A stretch of 64,000 bases of DNA from a virus: positions 27,046-91,045 of the IMG/VR virus record IMGVR_UViG_3300021085_002857; one strand, written 5' to 3'. The position numbers and the translations under genes were made by a program. Shown here piece after piece: positions 1 to 9,121 of the stretch. The first letter of the stretch is position 1. Every line of letters begins with the position of its first letter. The notes under the pieces were generated by a model that saw only the letters and a list, made by a program, of their open reading frames with translations, was not told the origin of the DNA and did not search any database.

Positions 1-323
1 CTGCCATTTGTGTGTATATAAAGTGCAGTTTCTGGATGATAGCGGCAATATGTTTGTAACATTTCAACTAAATTAGGATGCATCATTGGATCTCCCCAAT
101 TACCATTTAATGTAAGTTCAATAATAAACCATCCTCGAGTATCATCTATTACAAGTCTATTCCATACATCCATGTCAAAATGTTCCATTGGTATTTCTGG
201 CTTAACCATATCACCATCAACATTACGTACACATGCTCCACATCTTGCATTACAGAAGCTAGTAATATCAACTTGTAAATTGTTAACTACCCTAGCCCAA
301 TCCATCCATTCAAAAGTCGACAT
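1..323 (-). CDS. Radical SAM protein, N-terminal part (runs off the left edge)
   Basis: The first 107 residues of a radical SAM enzyme are in the window; the gene continues past base 1. The CX3CX2C cluster motif is C24, C28 and C31, followed by an NGNWGDPMMHP segment near residues 73-83 like that of the next gene upstream. I chose ATG 323 because it overlaps the end of the preceding gene by 14 bases and has an AGGA about ten bases upstream; an internal ATG at 305 is possible. It is a paralogue of the 310-1353 gene. The C-terminal SPASM-type cysteines are not visible, so the substrate class is unknown. Confidence 0.85.
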   Translation of the reverse strand, partial: MSTFEWMDWARVVNNLQVDITSFCNARCGACVRNVDGDMVKPEIPMEHFDMDVWNRLVIDDTRGWFIIELTLNGNWGDPMMHPNLVEMLQTYCRYHPETALYIHTNG

Positions 324-1353
324 CAGCATTTTCCTTTCTTTCGTGTGGGCCTATGCATTGTTCATTACATAAACTCCAAGTCTTATTTTTTATTCCTCCT
401 GCAAGTTCTTTGTTATACCAAGGATCCTGTAGGATTTCTTTCATTGATCTGTGCTGTAGATTGAGTCTGTCTCTCAGCGTTGTATCTCTTAATTGTATTG
501 TTTCGTTAGGTTTGCCCAATTTGTCATGACCAAATGAATTTAAACTTACCCAACAACAAGGCCACAATGTTCCAAAAGGATCAATTTGCACAGAAGCTTC
601 TCTATAGAATACACATGGTGTTGTCTTTCTCTCTTCGTCAAAGCCTCTAATAATATCGTTATCAACTGCATACCAAATTTCTTTAAACTTTTTACGTTTT
701 TTGTGTTGTTCAGGTATAGGCAAATCAGCAGTAATAATTTCACCCTTGCTGTTTTCCATATCGTTACTATTACTTTTTCTTGCTCTAAACACGGCACATC
801 CGTATTCTTCTGCAAGTTTTGCAGCTTCATCTATTTGGTGTATATTATGGTCAAACACAGTAAACATCCAGATGCCATATCCACCTGCATCGTTAAATGC
901 TCGCATGTTTTCAACTACTTTATTATAATTTGTTTTTAATCTATATAGTTTATGTGTATCCTCTAAACCGTCAATACAAAAAACAACATTGCATCTCCAG
1001 TTTAAAACTTCTGCCAAAGCAGTCCACCATTTTTTAGTTCTCAGGCTTCCATTAGTACTAATTTTGATACACATTTCAGGATTGTGTTCTAAACAATATT
1101 CTATCATAGGTACTAGATCTGGGTGCATACATGCATCGCCCCAATTACCATTAAAAAATAATGTTTTTACTCCTATTTCTTTGAAGTCTTTTTCACATAA
1201 TCTGTTCCAAAGTTGTCTATCAAAATGTTGTAGCTGTAGACCTTTGTGTAATTCTCCAGTAACACTATCATGTCTCGCACACGCTAAACATGCCGCATTA
1301 CAATATGTGGTCATGTCTATCTGTATTTCTAAGATTACTTCATCCCATTGCAT
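310..1353 (-). CDS. Radical SAM/SPASM-like protein
   Basis: A 347-residue radical SAM protein. CX3CX2C is at C18, C22 and C25; glycine-rich and barrel-strand motifs follow (FFNGNWGDACMHP, STNGSLRT, FCIDGLEDT). The C-terminal third has a cysteine set typical of SPASM-like auxiliary clusters: one cysteine before the GTLWPCC motif, then a CNEQC pair near residues 329-333. Such enzymes usually act on peptides or small metabolites using SAM and a low-potential electron donor. It lies between an amidinotransferase gene and a partial paralogue, with short gaps or overlaps that suggest one transcript. Nothing in the sequence names the substrate. Confidence 0.88.
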   Translation of the reverse strand: MQWDEVILEIQIDMTTYCNAACLACARHDSVTGELHKGLQLQHFDRQLWNRLCEKDFKEIGVKTLFFNGNWGDACMHPDLVPMIEYCLEHNPEMCIKISTNGSLRTKKWWTALAEVLNWRCNVVFCIDGLEDTHKLYRLKTNYNKVVENMRAFNDAGGYGIWMFTVFDHNIHQIDEAAKLAEEYGCAVFRARKSNSNDMENSKGEIITADLPIPEQHKKRKKFKEIWYAVDNDIIRGFDEERKTTPCVFYREASVQIDPFGTLWPCCWVSLNSFGHDKLGKPNETIQLRDTTLRDRLNLQHRSMKEILQDPWYNKELAGGIKNKTWSLCNEQCIGPHERKENADVDF

Positions 1354-1355
1354 GG

Positions 1356-2420
1356 TTAATCAATGTACCTTTCACAATCACCTTCTCGTTGAATGTCACT
1401 TGTTAAACAGTGAATACCACCATCCCAAAAATACTGATGACGGAATCTCCACACAATAGGCTCAATACCATGTGCTTCCATTCTGCGGAAAGCTTCATCA
1501 TTACGTCCAGTACAGATAACTGTATTCTCGTCTAGTGATAACACGTTAACATCAAATACACTTTCATCTGCGTAGCCTACCCAATGCCCTAGCCATTTTT
1601 CAACATATTCTTTATAAAAACGGCGCTTGCGAGTATTAAGAAAATCTTCTGGCATCTCGTGGTCATCATCTACTTCAATAATATCCCAATGCTTCATTTC
1701 TTCTGGAACCCATTTTTTGTTCCAAGTCATTAATACGCCAGGACGTAGTAATGCAATTTTTCCATCTACATGTCCACCTACTGGAACATTAAGAAATTTA
1801 GTACCAGGATATCTTTGGCTGATTTGTCTTTTCATCCACTCTTTACCTAGTAATGTGCCTTTACCTTTTTTATTATCTTCTTCCCATGTCTGGCTAAACA
1901 ATACAGTATCTCCGCATTTAATCATATTAGCCGCATGATACAACACACGCTGATTAGCACTGTACTGTTCATATGTACTATTGTCTACCATTGCACCTGG
2001 CATACTTACCCAATCTGCACCTTGTTTAAACCACTCTACACAATGATCATAATAGGCAAGATTTTCAAAGTATCTATTATCGCCTCCTGTAAAACATTCA
2101 AAGATTGTATGTCCATAAGGCATAAGTGTATCACGTGGCATTAATGGATGGTTAGGAAAACCACAACTCATCCAAGGTAATTGGATCTGTTCTTGTCCTG
2201 TAATTGTAAAAATATTTTTTGGACGTACTACTTCAATGCCTCTATCTTCCAATAGCTTTGCTAAGATGTCAATATCTTCTGCTGTCTCTTCGAAGATTTG
2301 ACGCATTACGTCTCTTGTCTCTTGATCTTTATGCCAGTCAAAAGTTTCTGGCGGAAATGGAGCACCAAGCACAACCCGTTTTAACGGTTGAAACTCGCTC
2401 CATGCGTTTACTGATTTCAT
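1356..2420 (-). CDS. Amidinotransferase (glycine/inosamine amidinotransferase type)
   Basis: A 354-residue protein resembling the arginine:glycine and scyllo-inosamine-phosphate amidinotransferases, which move an amidino group from arginine to an amine. The N-terminus (NAWSEFQPLKRVVLGAP) is typical. A GGHVDGK segment could carry the active-site histidine, and GGIHCLTSDIQR near the C-terminus places a cysteine at residue 338 where the nucleophile is expected. I start at ATG 2420 because GAGG lies six bases upstream; an in-frame TTG at 2432 is less likely. A late-type box at 2451-2458 reads into it. The nearest reading is guanidinoacetate or another guanidino compound, but the acceptor cannot be assigned. 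Confidence 0.85.
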   Translation of the reverse strand: MKSVNAWSEFQPLKRVVLGAPFPPETFDWHKDQETRDVMRQIFEETAEDIDILAKLLEDRGIEVVRPKNIFTITGQEQIQLPWMSCGFPNHPLMPRDTLMPYGHTIFECFTGGDNRYFENLAYYDHCVEWFKQGADWVSMPGAMVDNSTYEQYSANQRVLYHAANMIKCGDTVLFSQTWEEDNKKGKGTLLGKEWMKRQISQRYPGTKFLNVPVGGHVDGKIALLRPGVLMTWNKKWVPEEMKHWDIIEVDDDHEMPEDFLNTRKRRFYKEYVEKWLGHWVGYADESVFDVNVLSLDENTVICTGRNDEAFRRMEAHGIEPIVWRFRHQYFWDGGIHCLTSDIQREGDCERYID

Positions 2421-2442
2421 GAAATACCTCAATTTTATTGTC

Positions 2443-2458
2443 GATAAATATATTTATA
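2443..2458. promoter_or_regulatory. Back-to-back late-type promoters
   Basis: GATAAATA (2443-2450, plus) abuts TATTTATA (2451-2458), which reads TATAAATA on the minus strand. T4-type late promoters consist mainly of this box. The pair would drive the amidinotransferase leftward and the 2478 gene rightward. Both genes have leaders with Shine-Dalgarno sequences here. Confidence 0.6.
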
Positions 2459-2477
2459 CATATTTAATGGAGCAGAA

Positions 2478-3314
2478 ATGACTAGAATTGCACTAGACAC
2501 CAATGCCGCTCAAGAATTTACTGTACATGTTTTTGATGCAAATGATATCAATAGTATAACACAATCTGATGAAATATACAAGTGTTTTGAGAGCGGATGG
2601 CCAGTAGTTATTAAAAATTTAACTATACCTAATTTAGACTATGATTATTACGACAATTTACCAGACTGGACTATTAAGGATAATAAATGGATTATGCCTT
2701 GGTACAATAGCCATATTAAAAAACGTGATAGGCTACGTGAGGAACGTGGCTGGAGTGAAGATAAAATAGACAAATTTCATAAAAAACATAAACAGTCTAA
2801 TAATGGCTGGAACGAAATATTCGATATGATATTCCCCAAATATAATACAAGTGAACGTATGCTTAGTCATAGATACAATACATTGGTAGAAAACAAACTA
2901 CATTTGGATGAACTAGACGAACAACACACTGGCGCAGAACAACAAATACGTATGTTTGTTAATTTGGATAAAAAACGCCCACGTGTATTAACATTTGGTC
3001 CAGACTTAGAACAAATGTGGTACAAGTATAAGGACGAGTTTAATCTACAAGAACTTGATAAAAATAACATACATACATTTATTACTGAAATGAGAAATCG
3101 TTGTGTATGGAATGATAAAATGTGGGATCAGTTTCACCATCCATTACACTATATTACTTTTGATCCAGGTGACATTTGGTTTTTCAATGCACAGTGGATA
3201 ACACATCAGATTGTTTTTGGTACAAAATTACAATGCTTTGAAGCAGACATAATGGATAGTAGTTTAATATATCCAGACCTATGTATGAAAGAAAGAATTG
3301 CAAATTTAAAATGA
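2478..3314 (+). CDS. Possible 2OG/JmjC-like oxygenase, uncharacterised
   Basis: A 278-residue protein on one of the few plus-strand islands. The C-terminal part (DPGDIWFFNAQWITHQIVFG, then a final strand) looks like the distal-histidine strand of cupin-fold Fe(II)/2OG oxygenases, but I cannot find a clear HxD motif, so the assignment is weak. It has GGAG about eight bases before ATG 2478 and overlaps the next gene by ATGA, so the two are probably translationally coupled. The oxygenase context of the next gene supports the guess. Confidence 0.45.
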   Translation: MTRIALDTNAAQEFTVHVFDANDINSITQSDEIYKCFESGWPVVIKNLTIPNLDYDYYDNLPDWTIKDNKWIMPWYNSHIKKRDRLREERGWSEDKIDKFHKKHKQSNNGWNEIFDMIFPKYNTSERMLSHRYNTLVENKLHLDELDEQHTGAEQQIRMFVNLDKKRPRVLTFGPDLEQMWYKYKDEFNLQELDKNNIHTFITEMRNRCVWNDKMWDQFHHPLHYITFDPGDIWFFNAQWITHQIVFGTKLQCFEADIMDSSLIYPDLCMKERIANLK

Positions 3315-4357
3315 AGTTAACTACAGAGCCTTTTGAGTATCGATTACAGGAAAATAAACTTCCAGATAATTTTTCCGATCAATATATTAATGACTATCCT
3401 GGAGAATATATTAAAGAATATTGTAGTAATCCTGAATGTAGTGAATATGAAGCGGCATTAGATGGTACGTTTAGTGCGCCTTTGGATCAAGGAAAAGATC
3501 CAATTCTTACAGAATATGTTGAGCAAAATATTATTCCTGAAATTATAAATGCAGCATTTGGCGAAGATAAAAAATACGATCACTTTTATGTAAACTGCCA
3601 TTACGATATGCCAGGTAGTAGTTTGGGCATACATAACGATTTAAAAGACTTTCGTTGGTTAATAACAAATCAAATCTATATGGACGAAAGTGATCAAGGT
3701 GTAAGATTGCTTAACAGAGATGCAAGTCCAAACAAAAGGGTACCATGCAATCCTAATTTATTTTACAGCCTTGAAGCTACACCTTATAGCTGGCATGATG
3801 TGCCAGATCTGCATAGTGAAAAGCGTAGTATTTTATTTAGAGTAGGTAAGCGCAAACATAAGACAGTAGCTCAGCCTAGTTCTAAGAGCGATACAGCGTA
3901 TGTTATTTTCAATGGACATCACAGGGATAGTCATTATGCAAAGCTAGGATTGCGTATGGGTAATTTGACTGAAAGTTGGATTGCAAATATGGGAGCAAAA
4001 AATATATATCATATTAGGTGGAGAGATCCTAGTACCATAAGACCAGTTCTCAACTTTGCCGTACAAAATCATAGTCGTGTGGTTGTAATGTTAAGTGGAT
4101 ATTTTCCTGCAGATTTAGATGACAGAAATGATGTGTGCCAAGATTATACTGGACAATATACATTAGAACCAAATAAAAATGTAGAGCATTATCATTTAAT
4201 TACAGATGATAATATAAAAGATGTAGCTGATGCAGTGTTTTGCAAAGATACATATTCTGCTATTACAGAAGCAGAATCTGTTTTGTGGGATTATACACAA
4301 AACAAAAACTACTTAAATTACAAAAATATTAGATTACGTTGGAACCCTGAAGATTAA
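3311..4357 (+). CDS. Fe(II)/2OG oxygenase-like protein with extra C-terminal domain
   Basis: The start is ATG 3311, which shares ATGA with the stop of the upstream gene; an upstream in-frame ATG at 3281 would give a long overlap and is rejected. The 348-residue product shows an HxD pair at H108/D110 (GIHNDL), a distal histidine at H162 (SWHDV) and an arginine at R172 (KRSILFRVG), the usual metal and 2-oxoglutarate ligands. Residues from about 185 onward form a separate domain I do not recognise. The 3' end overlaps the convergent radical SAM gene by four bases. Confidence 0.75.
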   Translation: MKLTTEPFEYRLQENKLPDNFSDQYINDYPGEYIKEYCSNPECSEYEAALDGTFSAPLDQGKDPILTEYVEQNIIPEIINAAFGEDKKYDHFYVNCHYDMPGSSLGIHNDLKDFRWLITNQIYMDESDQGVRLLNRDASPNKRVPCNPNLFYSLEATPYSWHDVPDLHSEKRSILFRVGKRKHKTVAQPSSKSDTAYVIFNGHHRDSHYAKLGLRMGNLTESWIANMGAKNIYHIRWRDPSTIRPVLNFAVQNHSRVVVMLSGYFPADLDDRNDVCQDYTGQYTLEPNKNVEHYHLITDDNIKDVADAVFCKDTYSAITEAESVLWDYTQNKNYLNYKNIRLRWNPED

Positions 4358-5607
4358 AGTTCATCTTTTATGCGTTTAAATTCTGGTGCCACTGTCATTA
4401 CATCATGCATACGAAACTTATCATAGTTTTCAGTTATATCTACATATTGTTTCATTATTGCTGGATTATATTGGTGTTCTGGATCTTTACCAAAATTAAT
4501 AATTTCCATTAAAGGTTCCTCATAGTCTTCAAAATGTGGACTATTGCCTATACTGGATAAAAATTCTAGTATTTGTTTTTCCTGTTCATCTTTAAGCCAT
4601 TGTGGTGCATGTGCCATACTATAATAGTGTGGCTCAATAAGTTGGTTACTACTCATACCAATACCTCTATCGCTAGTCATTTGGTAGTCATGCATAAAGC
4701 GCCAAAAGTCTGCAATATGCAATGCATTTGTCATTTGATTGACTGTGGTAACTCGTACTTTAATACGTTTACCTTCTTTAGTATTGCTATATTTGACTAG
4801 TTTATCAAAGTTTTTCCAGACAGAAGGCCACTTGGAAGGTGGACGCAAATAGTCGTTCATATCGCCCATACCTTCCAAGGAGCAGTTTACAATCACTTTT
4901 TCGAACTTCCCTAATTGTTCTAACCATCTGTCTTGCATATTAGTAATATTGGTATAGAAACTAAGTTCGATATGACTGGCGTGTCCGGATTCTACTGCGA
5001 GGTCTAGCAAGGTAAACATGTCCTTGGCAACCGTAGGTTCCCCGCCTATTAGTTTGATTTTACGAGCTTTCCCAATCATTTCCTCAAAGCTCGCCCAGTC
5101 TATTCCAGGTTGAAGAAGAGCCTGCTTCTTGTTTGCAATCATGCCATGCCAATCGGGATGGTCTGCCCCGAGTCCGCTTTCAACCATTTGTGCTCGCTCG
5201 ACACTTACTAAGTGTGAAGCCTCTTTATTGCACATCTGACATTGTAAATTGCATAAATTACCAAGCCTGAAATCAAATTGTAAAGGTTGTTCTACCTCCC
5301 AATCGTTGACGGAAGCGTCAGCAACCACTTCGTCAATTACGTCTTCCCACACCTCATTTTCCCATTGGCGTGAGCTAACTATATTATTTCTTTCTAGATG
5401 TTCACATTCTACACATTCAGGAAGCCACTCCCCTTCTGCCATGCGTCTACGTACATCTTTTATGTAGTCGTGATTCCATGTACCCTGGATCCCAAGTTTT
5501 TCTTGATCCACAAGTTCTTCTGGCTCCTTTGCCATACAGCAAAGCCTATATCGACCTCCATTATATGTACTATATTGTACAAATGGTAAAGCACAAAATC
5601 CGCTCAT
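4354..5607 (-). CDS. Twitch-type radical SAM protein
   Basis: A 417-residue radical SAM protein with an N-terminal cysteine module before the core. C5 in FCALPF, C23-C24 in RLCCMA and C64/C67 (ECVECEH) look like an auxiliary Fe-S site; the CX3CX2C motif is C118, C122 and C125 (CNLQCQMC), followed by a KLIGGEPT motif. This order (CC module, CxxC, then the SAM core) is shared with the genes at 5604, 7686 and 56866 and is found in marine phage proteins annotated as twitch-domain radical SAM. It overlaps the 5604 gene by four bases. Substrate unknown. Confidence 0.88.
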   Translation of the reverse strand: MSGFCALPFVQYSTYNGGRYRLCCMAKEPEELVDQEKLGIQGTWNHDYIKDVRRRMAEGEWLPECVECEHLERNNIVSSRQWENEVWEDVIDEVVADASVNDWEVEQPLQFDFRLGNLCNLQCQMCNKEASHLVSVERAQMVESGLGADHPDWHGMIANKKQALLQPGIDWASFEEMIGKARKIKLIGGEPTVAKDMFTLLDLAVESGHASHIELSFYTNITNMQDRWLEQLGKFEKVIVNCSLEGMGDMNDYLRPPSKWPSVWKNFDKLVKYSNTKEGKRIKVRVTTVNQMTNALHIADFWRFMHDYQMTSDRGIGMSSNQLIEPHYYSMAHAPQWLKDEQEKQILEFLSSIGNSPHFEDYEEPLMEIINFGKDPEHQYNPAIMKQYVDITENYDKFRMHDVMTVAPEFKRIKDEL

Positions 5608-6719
5608 AATAGTTCTCTTATATCTTGATTAAAGTAATTGTCTATTACTTTTTCTTTGTTTATAATTTGTTCATCAGTATATGTTTTCTCTGATTCCTGT
5701 TCTAATGTATTTAACAATCTTTTTCTAAACGTTTCATATATATCTAAGTTCTTAATATATTCTTTAGCCAGTTCTTTATCTTTTGGATCCATATTTGCAA
5801 TACACATATGAAAAGGACGTCTGGCAATATCCATACTATACCCAGTACCTTTGCTTTCAATATAGTCTAATAAAGGCTGTAAATTAAAAATGTTAAATCT
5901 ACTTACAACAAAATGTACACGCATTGTTATGGGGAAACCTGTATCTTTTAAGTTTAAATAAAAATTAAAAGTGTTATCTATGTCTTTCCATTTATACGGT
6001 CCAGGTCTTAGTGTTTCGTTTAATTTACCATACCCATCTATACTTAATACTATTGTAAGTGCTTTAAGTTTTTTCCACGTTTCTAGTACCTTTTTGCTAG
6101 GCAATATAGTTGCATTTGTATGATAGTCAATTTGTACTTTATTAATATTACTACTCTGGCTTGCTAATTTTTTAATAAACTCGTCGTGTTGTTTTGCAAG
6201 TAAAGGTTCCCCTCCTACTAATTTTACACGTTCAATACTAGATAAATCTGTATCAAACCAGTCTATACTAAAGTCTAGATCCTCTGTAACATCTTCTGTA
6301 AGGGGGGTGTTGGTGTGTCTTTTTATAGCAAGCCATTTGCTACTATAGCCTTCATTACACATTCTACAAGCAAGATTACAATGATGGCTAAATGCCATCT
6401 CTAAAAATTTTAGTTTAGGGGGTTTTGTAAATGTGTTATCTTTTAGATAGGTGTTATTAGCATCAGTACGCATACTCTTTCCTGATGTTTGTTCATCCTT
6501 AAAGCATCTAGAACAACCAGATGGTTGTTCATTATTTAAAAACTGCTGTCTAAGTTTACTATAATAATCGCCATGCGACCAGCCTTGTTTTAAGCCTTGT
6601 GCAACAGTGGGTAATTCGTTTGGTTTATTACTAAATCTACAACAGGGTTTTAGCTCTCCTGCTATATCAACAGCGGTATGCACCCAAGGAAATATACATA
6701 AATTCTTAGGTGCATCCAT
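5604..6719 (-). CDS. Twitch-type radical SAM protein
   Basis: A 371-residue paralogue of the neighbouring radical SAM gene. The N-terminal module has C8 (LCIFPWVH), C26-C27 (KPCCRF) and C69/C72 (CSRCFKDE). The SAM-binding cysteines are C114, C118 and C121 (CNLACRMC), with VKLVGGEPL after them. Two bases separate it from the upstream nucleosidase gene and it overlaps the downstream paralogue by four, so the run from 9113 to 4354 looks like one operon. Two different enzymes may act in sequence on one substrate, but that is inference. Confidence 0.88.
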   Translation of the reverse strand: MDAPKNLCIFPWVHTAVDIAGELKPCCRFSNKPNELPTVAQGLKQGWSHGDYYSKLRQQFLNNEQPSGCSRCFKDEQTSGKSMRTDANNTYLKDNTFTKPPKLKFLEMAFSHHCNLACRMCNEGYSSKWLAIKRHTNTPLTEDVTEDLDFSIDWFDTDLSSIERVKLVGGEPLLAKQHDEFIKKLASQSSNINKVQIDYHTNATILPSKKVLETWKKLKALTIVLSIDGYGKLNETLRPGPYKWKDIDNTFNFYLNLKDTGFPITMRVHFVVSRFNIFNLQPLLDYIESKGTGYSMDIARRPFHMCIANMDPKDKELAKEYIKNLDIYETFRKRLLNTLEQESEKTYTDEQIINKEKVIDNYFNQDIRELL

Positions 6720-6720
6720 A

Positions 6721-7269
6721 TTACATGTCTTTAAATAATTCTAAAAACAGATCAGCACCCTTGGCCTGATTTGCTTCCCATTCTTCTGCAGCATTTTCAT
6801 CTGCAAAATCACTTGCATATTTTACAATACGAACTTTTTTATTAAAAACAGCAGCAACTTTTGCAATAGCATAACCTTCCATGTCAACTATATGACTATT
6901 TAATTCTGGTGGTGACATTACAAAATTATCTCCTGTAGATAACACCATATTATTTTCAGCAATTCGTAATGAAGCTTCAAATCCAGTATTCTCAAAAGGA
7001 GTTGTGCCAAGTTCTGCTTGTGGACGAGCATCCATATCTCTCTGTCGTACAATGCCTACATCATATATTTTACCCGCAAGCTCAGGTACAAGTGTACCTG
7101 CTGTACCATAATTAACAATTAATGAACAATCGTCCTGTGCTGCCGCTAGAGTTGCCATCATAGCTGCATTGACTTTGCCAACACCAGTATACCATACTTT
7201 AAATTTTTCAGGATTTAAACTACTGTGATCAGGTAGTTCGCCTTCCAATGCAACTAAGATATATATCAT
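6721..7269 (-). CDS. MTA/SAH nucleosidase-like protein (PNP/UDP phosphorylase family)
   Basis: A short (182 residues) member of the nucleoside phosphorylase family, closest in motifs to 5'-methylthioadenosine/S-adenosylhomocysteine nucleosidase. Visible landmarks are E9 (ALEGEL), NYGTAG (53-58), the VDMEG motif with M130 and E131, and D154 in YASDFAD, matching the base, substrate and catalytic Asp sites of the family. E. coli Mtn is about 232 residues, so this is a compact version. These enzymes also cleave 5'-deoxyadenosine, the inhibitory by-product of radical SAM chemistry, which fits its place between two radical SAM genes. The start overlaps the pseudoazurin stop (TAATG). Confidence 0.8.
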   Translation of the reverse strand: MIYILVALEGELPDHSSLNPEKFKVWYTGVGKVNAAMMATLAAAQDDCSLIVNYGTAGTLVPELAGKIYDVGIVRQRDMDARPQAELGTTPFENTGFEASLRIAENNMVLSTGDNFVMSPPELNSHIVDMEGYAIAKVAAVFNKKVRIVKYASDFADENAAEEWEANQAKGADLFLELFKDM

Positions 7270-7685
7270 TATAGATCCTTTAACAATGCTTTTAGTTTTT
7301 TCTTTGACTTGCCTTTTACTTTGGCTTTTGAAATATCGTTATCTCCATCGCCCACAACCACAATAGCAATCATGCCCATTGTTTTATGTGGTGAACACTG
7401 ATACAAATATACGCCTGGTGTATCAAATGTCATTTCAACTTCTTTACCCAGTTTTGATTTACGTGGTGCATCCCATCCATCTGGTCCTGCAATAAATTCT
7501 ACATTGTGACCTTTTGATGTTGGCAACCATGTGATTGTATCGCCTACATCAATACGTGCAATATCTTCACTATATACCATCTTAGCACCATCATCACGCT
7601 TGTTTAGCATGTCAATAGTTAGATCTTCTGCATTTGCACTTGTTGCAAATAAAGCAAGTAAACTTGCGGTAATAATATTTTTCAT
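7269..7685 (-). CDS. Pseudoazurin-like secreted blue copper protein
   Basis: A 138-residue type 1 copper protein. Residues 1-19 are a signal peptide ending ANA, so it would act in the periplasm. The copper ligands fit pseudoazurin: H60 (KGHNVEF), C97, H100 and M105 (CSPHKTMGM). A lysine-rich tail follows from about residue 118. GAGG lies eight bases before the start. Pseudoazurins carry electrons to nitrite reductase, cytochrome oxidase and similar acceptors. A phage copy inside a radical SAM operon is unusual; it may maintain periplasmic electron flow rather than serve the cytoplasmic enzymes. Confidence 0.88.
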   Translation of the reverse strand: MKNIITASLLALFATSANAEDLTIDMLNKRDDGAKMVYSEDIARIDVGDTITWLPTSKGHNVEFIAGPDGWDAPRKSKLGKEVEMTFDTPGVYLYQCSPHKTMGMIAIVVVGDGDNDISKAKVKGKSKKKLKALLKDL

Positions 7686-9113
7686 TTATTCATCCTCTGG
7701 TTCATCTAATAAATAGGCCATCTCTGGAAAAGTGGCTCTAAAGTCAGTGCCTCTCTGGGCATCTAATTTCGTCAAATATTCTCTAAATTCAGGTAGTCTG
7801 CGTGTCCAGTCTTCGCTACGTGCAAAGCTAATCATTCCACGCAATCTTTTAATACCATAGCTTGCATTTTCCCATTCGTCATATGTTACTTTGCCCTTGT
7901 GCCAACTAGGAACACCTAGTTCCCAATTTTCTTTCCACCACTCAATAAATTCTTCGTATTTGGCTTCACATTTGTCCATAAATTCATCTGGTAGTACTTT
8001 AACATTTAAGTGTCCTGGCCAATATACAAAGTGATAGTTGATACCACCTGCACCAAATGGCCACATATTTGTTTTGTGTAATCCACTCTCTGTTAGTTTC
8101 CATTTAAGGAAATCTGGAATATAGTAAATGTTAAGAGCGTTCACTGCACATGCAATTGTAACTTCTACATTATTACTTGTTTGTGTATCTAGGCGTTTAA
8201 ACATTTCCAATTGGTGATCCCATTGACTAGGGTATCTAATATAATCATTCATTGCACCAATACTGTCAATACTGTAGTGGAAGCGTACCTTTTTAAAATG
8301 TTTCCATTGCTCTAACAATCTATCAGGTAACTCGATACCATTACTATTATATCGTACTTCGATTTGATCTGCATATCCCATTTCAATAACTTTATCTAGG
8401 ATTTCATAATGCTCGTCAATAACAGTTGATTCGCCACCAGCAAAATATAGTTGTTTAATGAATGGAATTTGTGCATAAAACTGTTCCCAAAACACTGGGT
8501 TATCTTTATGCCAGTTGTAACTTGCGCCAAATGTTTTGCCTTTATTTGCCCAAACCATAGTTTCTTTAAGGCTCTCGTTAGAGATTTTAGGATATAATCC
8601 TTGCCAATCTTTTACCCAACCACTTGAATCGTGAGGAGAACACATTACGCATCCTAACTGACATTTTGTACCCATACGGATATCAATATATCTTAGTTTA
8701 CTATTTGTGCTACCATCCTCATATGTTTCTTTTACAAGTTCATCAATATCAATACCATCACGCATCCAATAGGCAGTTTCCCATTGGCGTTTACTCATGT
8801 GTCCTGCATCTTCTTCTTTATAACACTTTAGACAACTTGCTGGCTTTTGTCCTGCAAGCATCATTTTCCTTACACCTCGCATATATGTATTATTCCATGC
8901 GGTGCTTAAATCTGTAGTATTTAAATTGGCTGGCTTTCCGTCTTCTGTTTTAACGATTCCAATTCTGCCGCCATGTTTCTTATCGTTGGTTGCTCCTACA
9001 CTACTAGCATTTGCTGTACAGCATACTCGCATACTTCCGTCTGGTCTTGTGCTTAAATGTATCCAAGGCAAAATACAAAAGGTGTCACTGGGTAATTTTT
9101 GATCTTCTGACAT
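7686..9113 (-). CDS. Twitch-type radical SAM protein, long form
   Basis: A 475-residue radical SAM protein, the longest of this group here. N-terminal cysteines: C13 (FCILPWIH), C31-C32 (RVCCTA) and C94/C97 (CLKCYKEE); core motif C151, C155 and C158 (CQLGCVMC) and a YFAGGEST strand later. Its C-terminal region is rich in Trp and Tyr. It is followed within one base by the pseudoazurin gene and preceded by a sulfotransferase-like gene. It shares its layout with the genes at 4354, 5604 and 56866, but the sequences have diverged, so they probably have different substrates. Confidence 0.88.
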   Translation of the reverse strand: MSEDQKLPSDTFCILPWIHLSTRPDGSMRVCCTANASSVGATNDKKHGGRIGIVKTEDGKPANLNTTDLSTAWNNTYMRGVRKMMLAGQKPASCLKCYKEEDAGHMSKRQWETAYWMRDGIDIDELVKETYEDGSTNSKLRYIDIRMGTKCQLGCVMCSPHDSSGWVKDWQGLYPKISNESLKETMVWANKGKTFGASYNWHKDNPVFWEQFYAQIPFIKQLYFAGGESTVIDEHYEILDKVIEMGYADQIEVRYNSNGIELPDRLLEQWKHFKKVRFHYSIDSIGAMNDYIRYPSQWDHQLEMFKRLDTQTSNNVEVTIACAVNALNIYYIPDFLKWKLTESGLHKTNMWPFGAGGINYHFVYWPGHLNVKVLPDEFMDKCEAKYEEFIEWWKENWELGVPSWHKGKVTYDEWENASYGIKRLRGMISFARSEDWTRRLPEFREYLTKLDAQRGTDFRATFPEMAYLLDEPEDE

Positions 9114-9121
9114 TAATTTTC

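Noticed and set aside
2478-3314. A confident 2OG oxygenase call for the first plus-strand gene
   Set aside because: No HxD pair is visible, so only a weak fold suggestion is kept.
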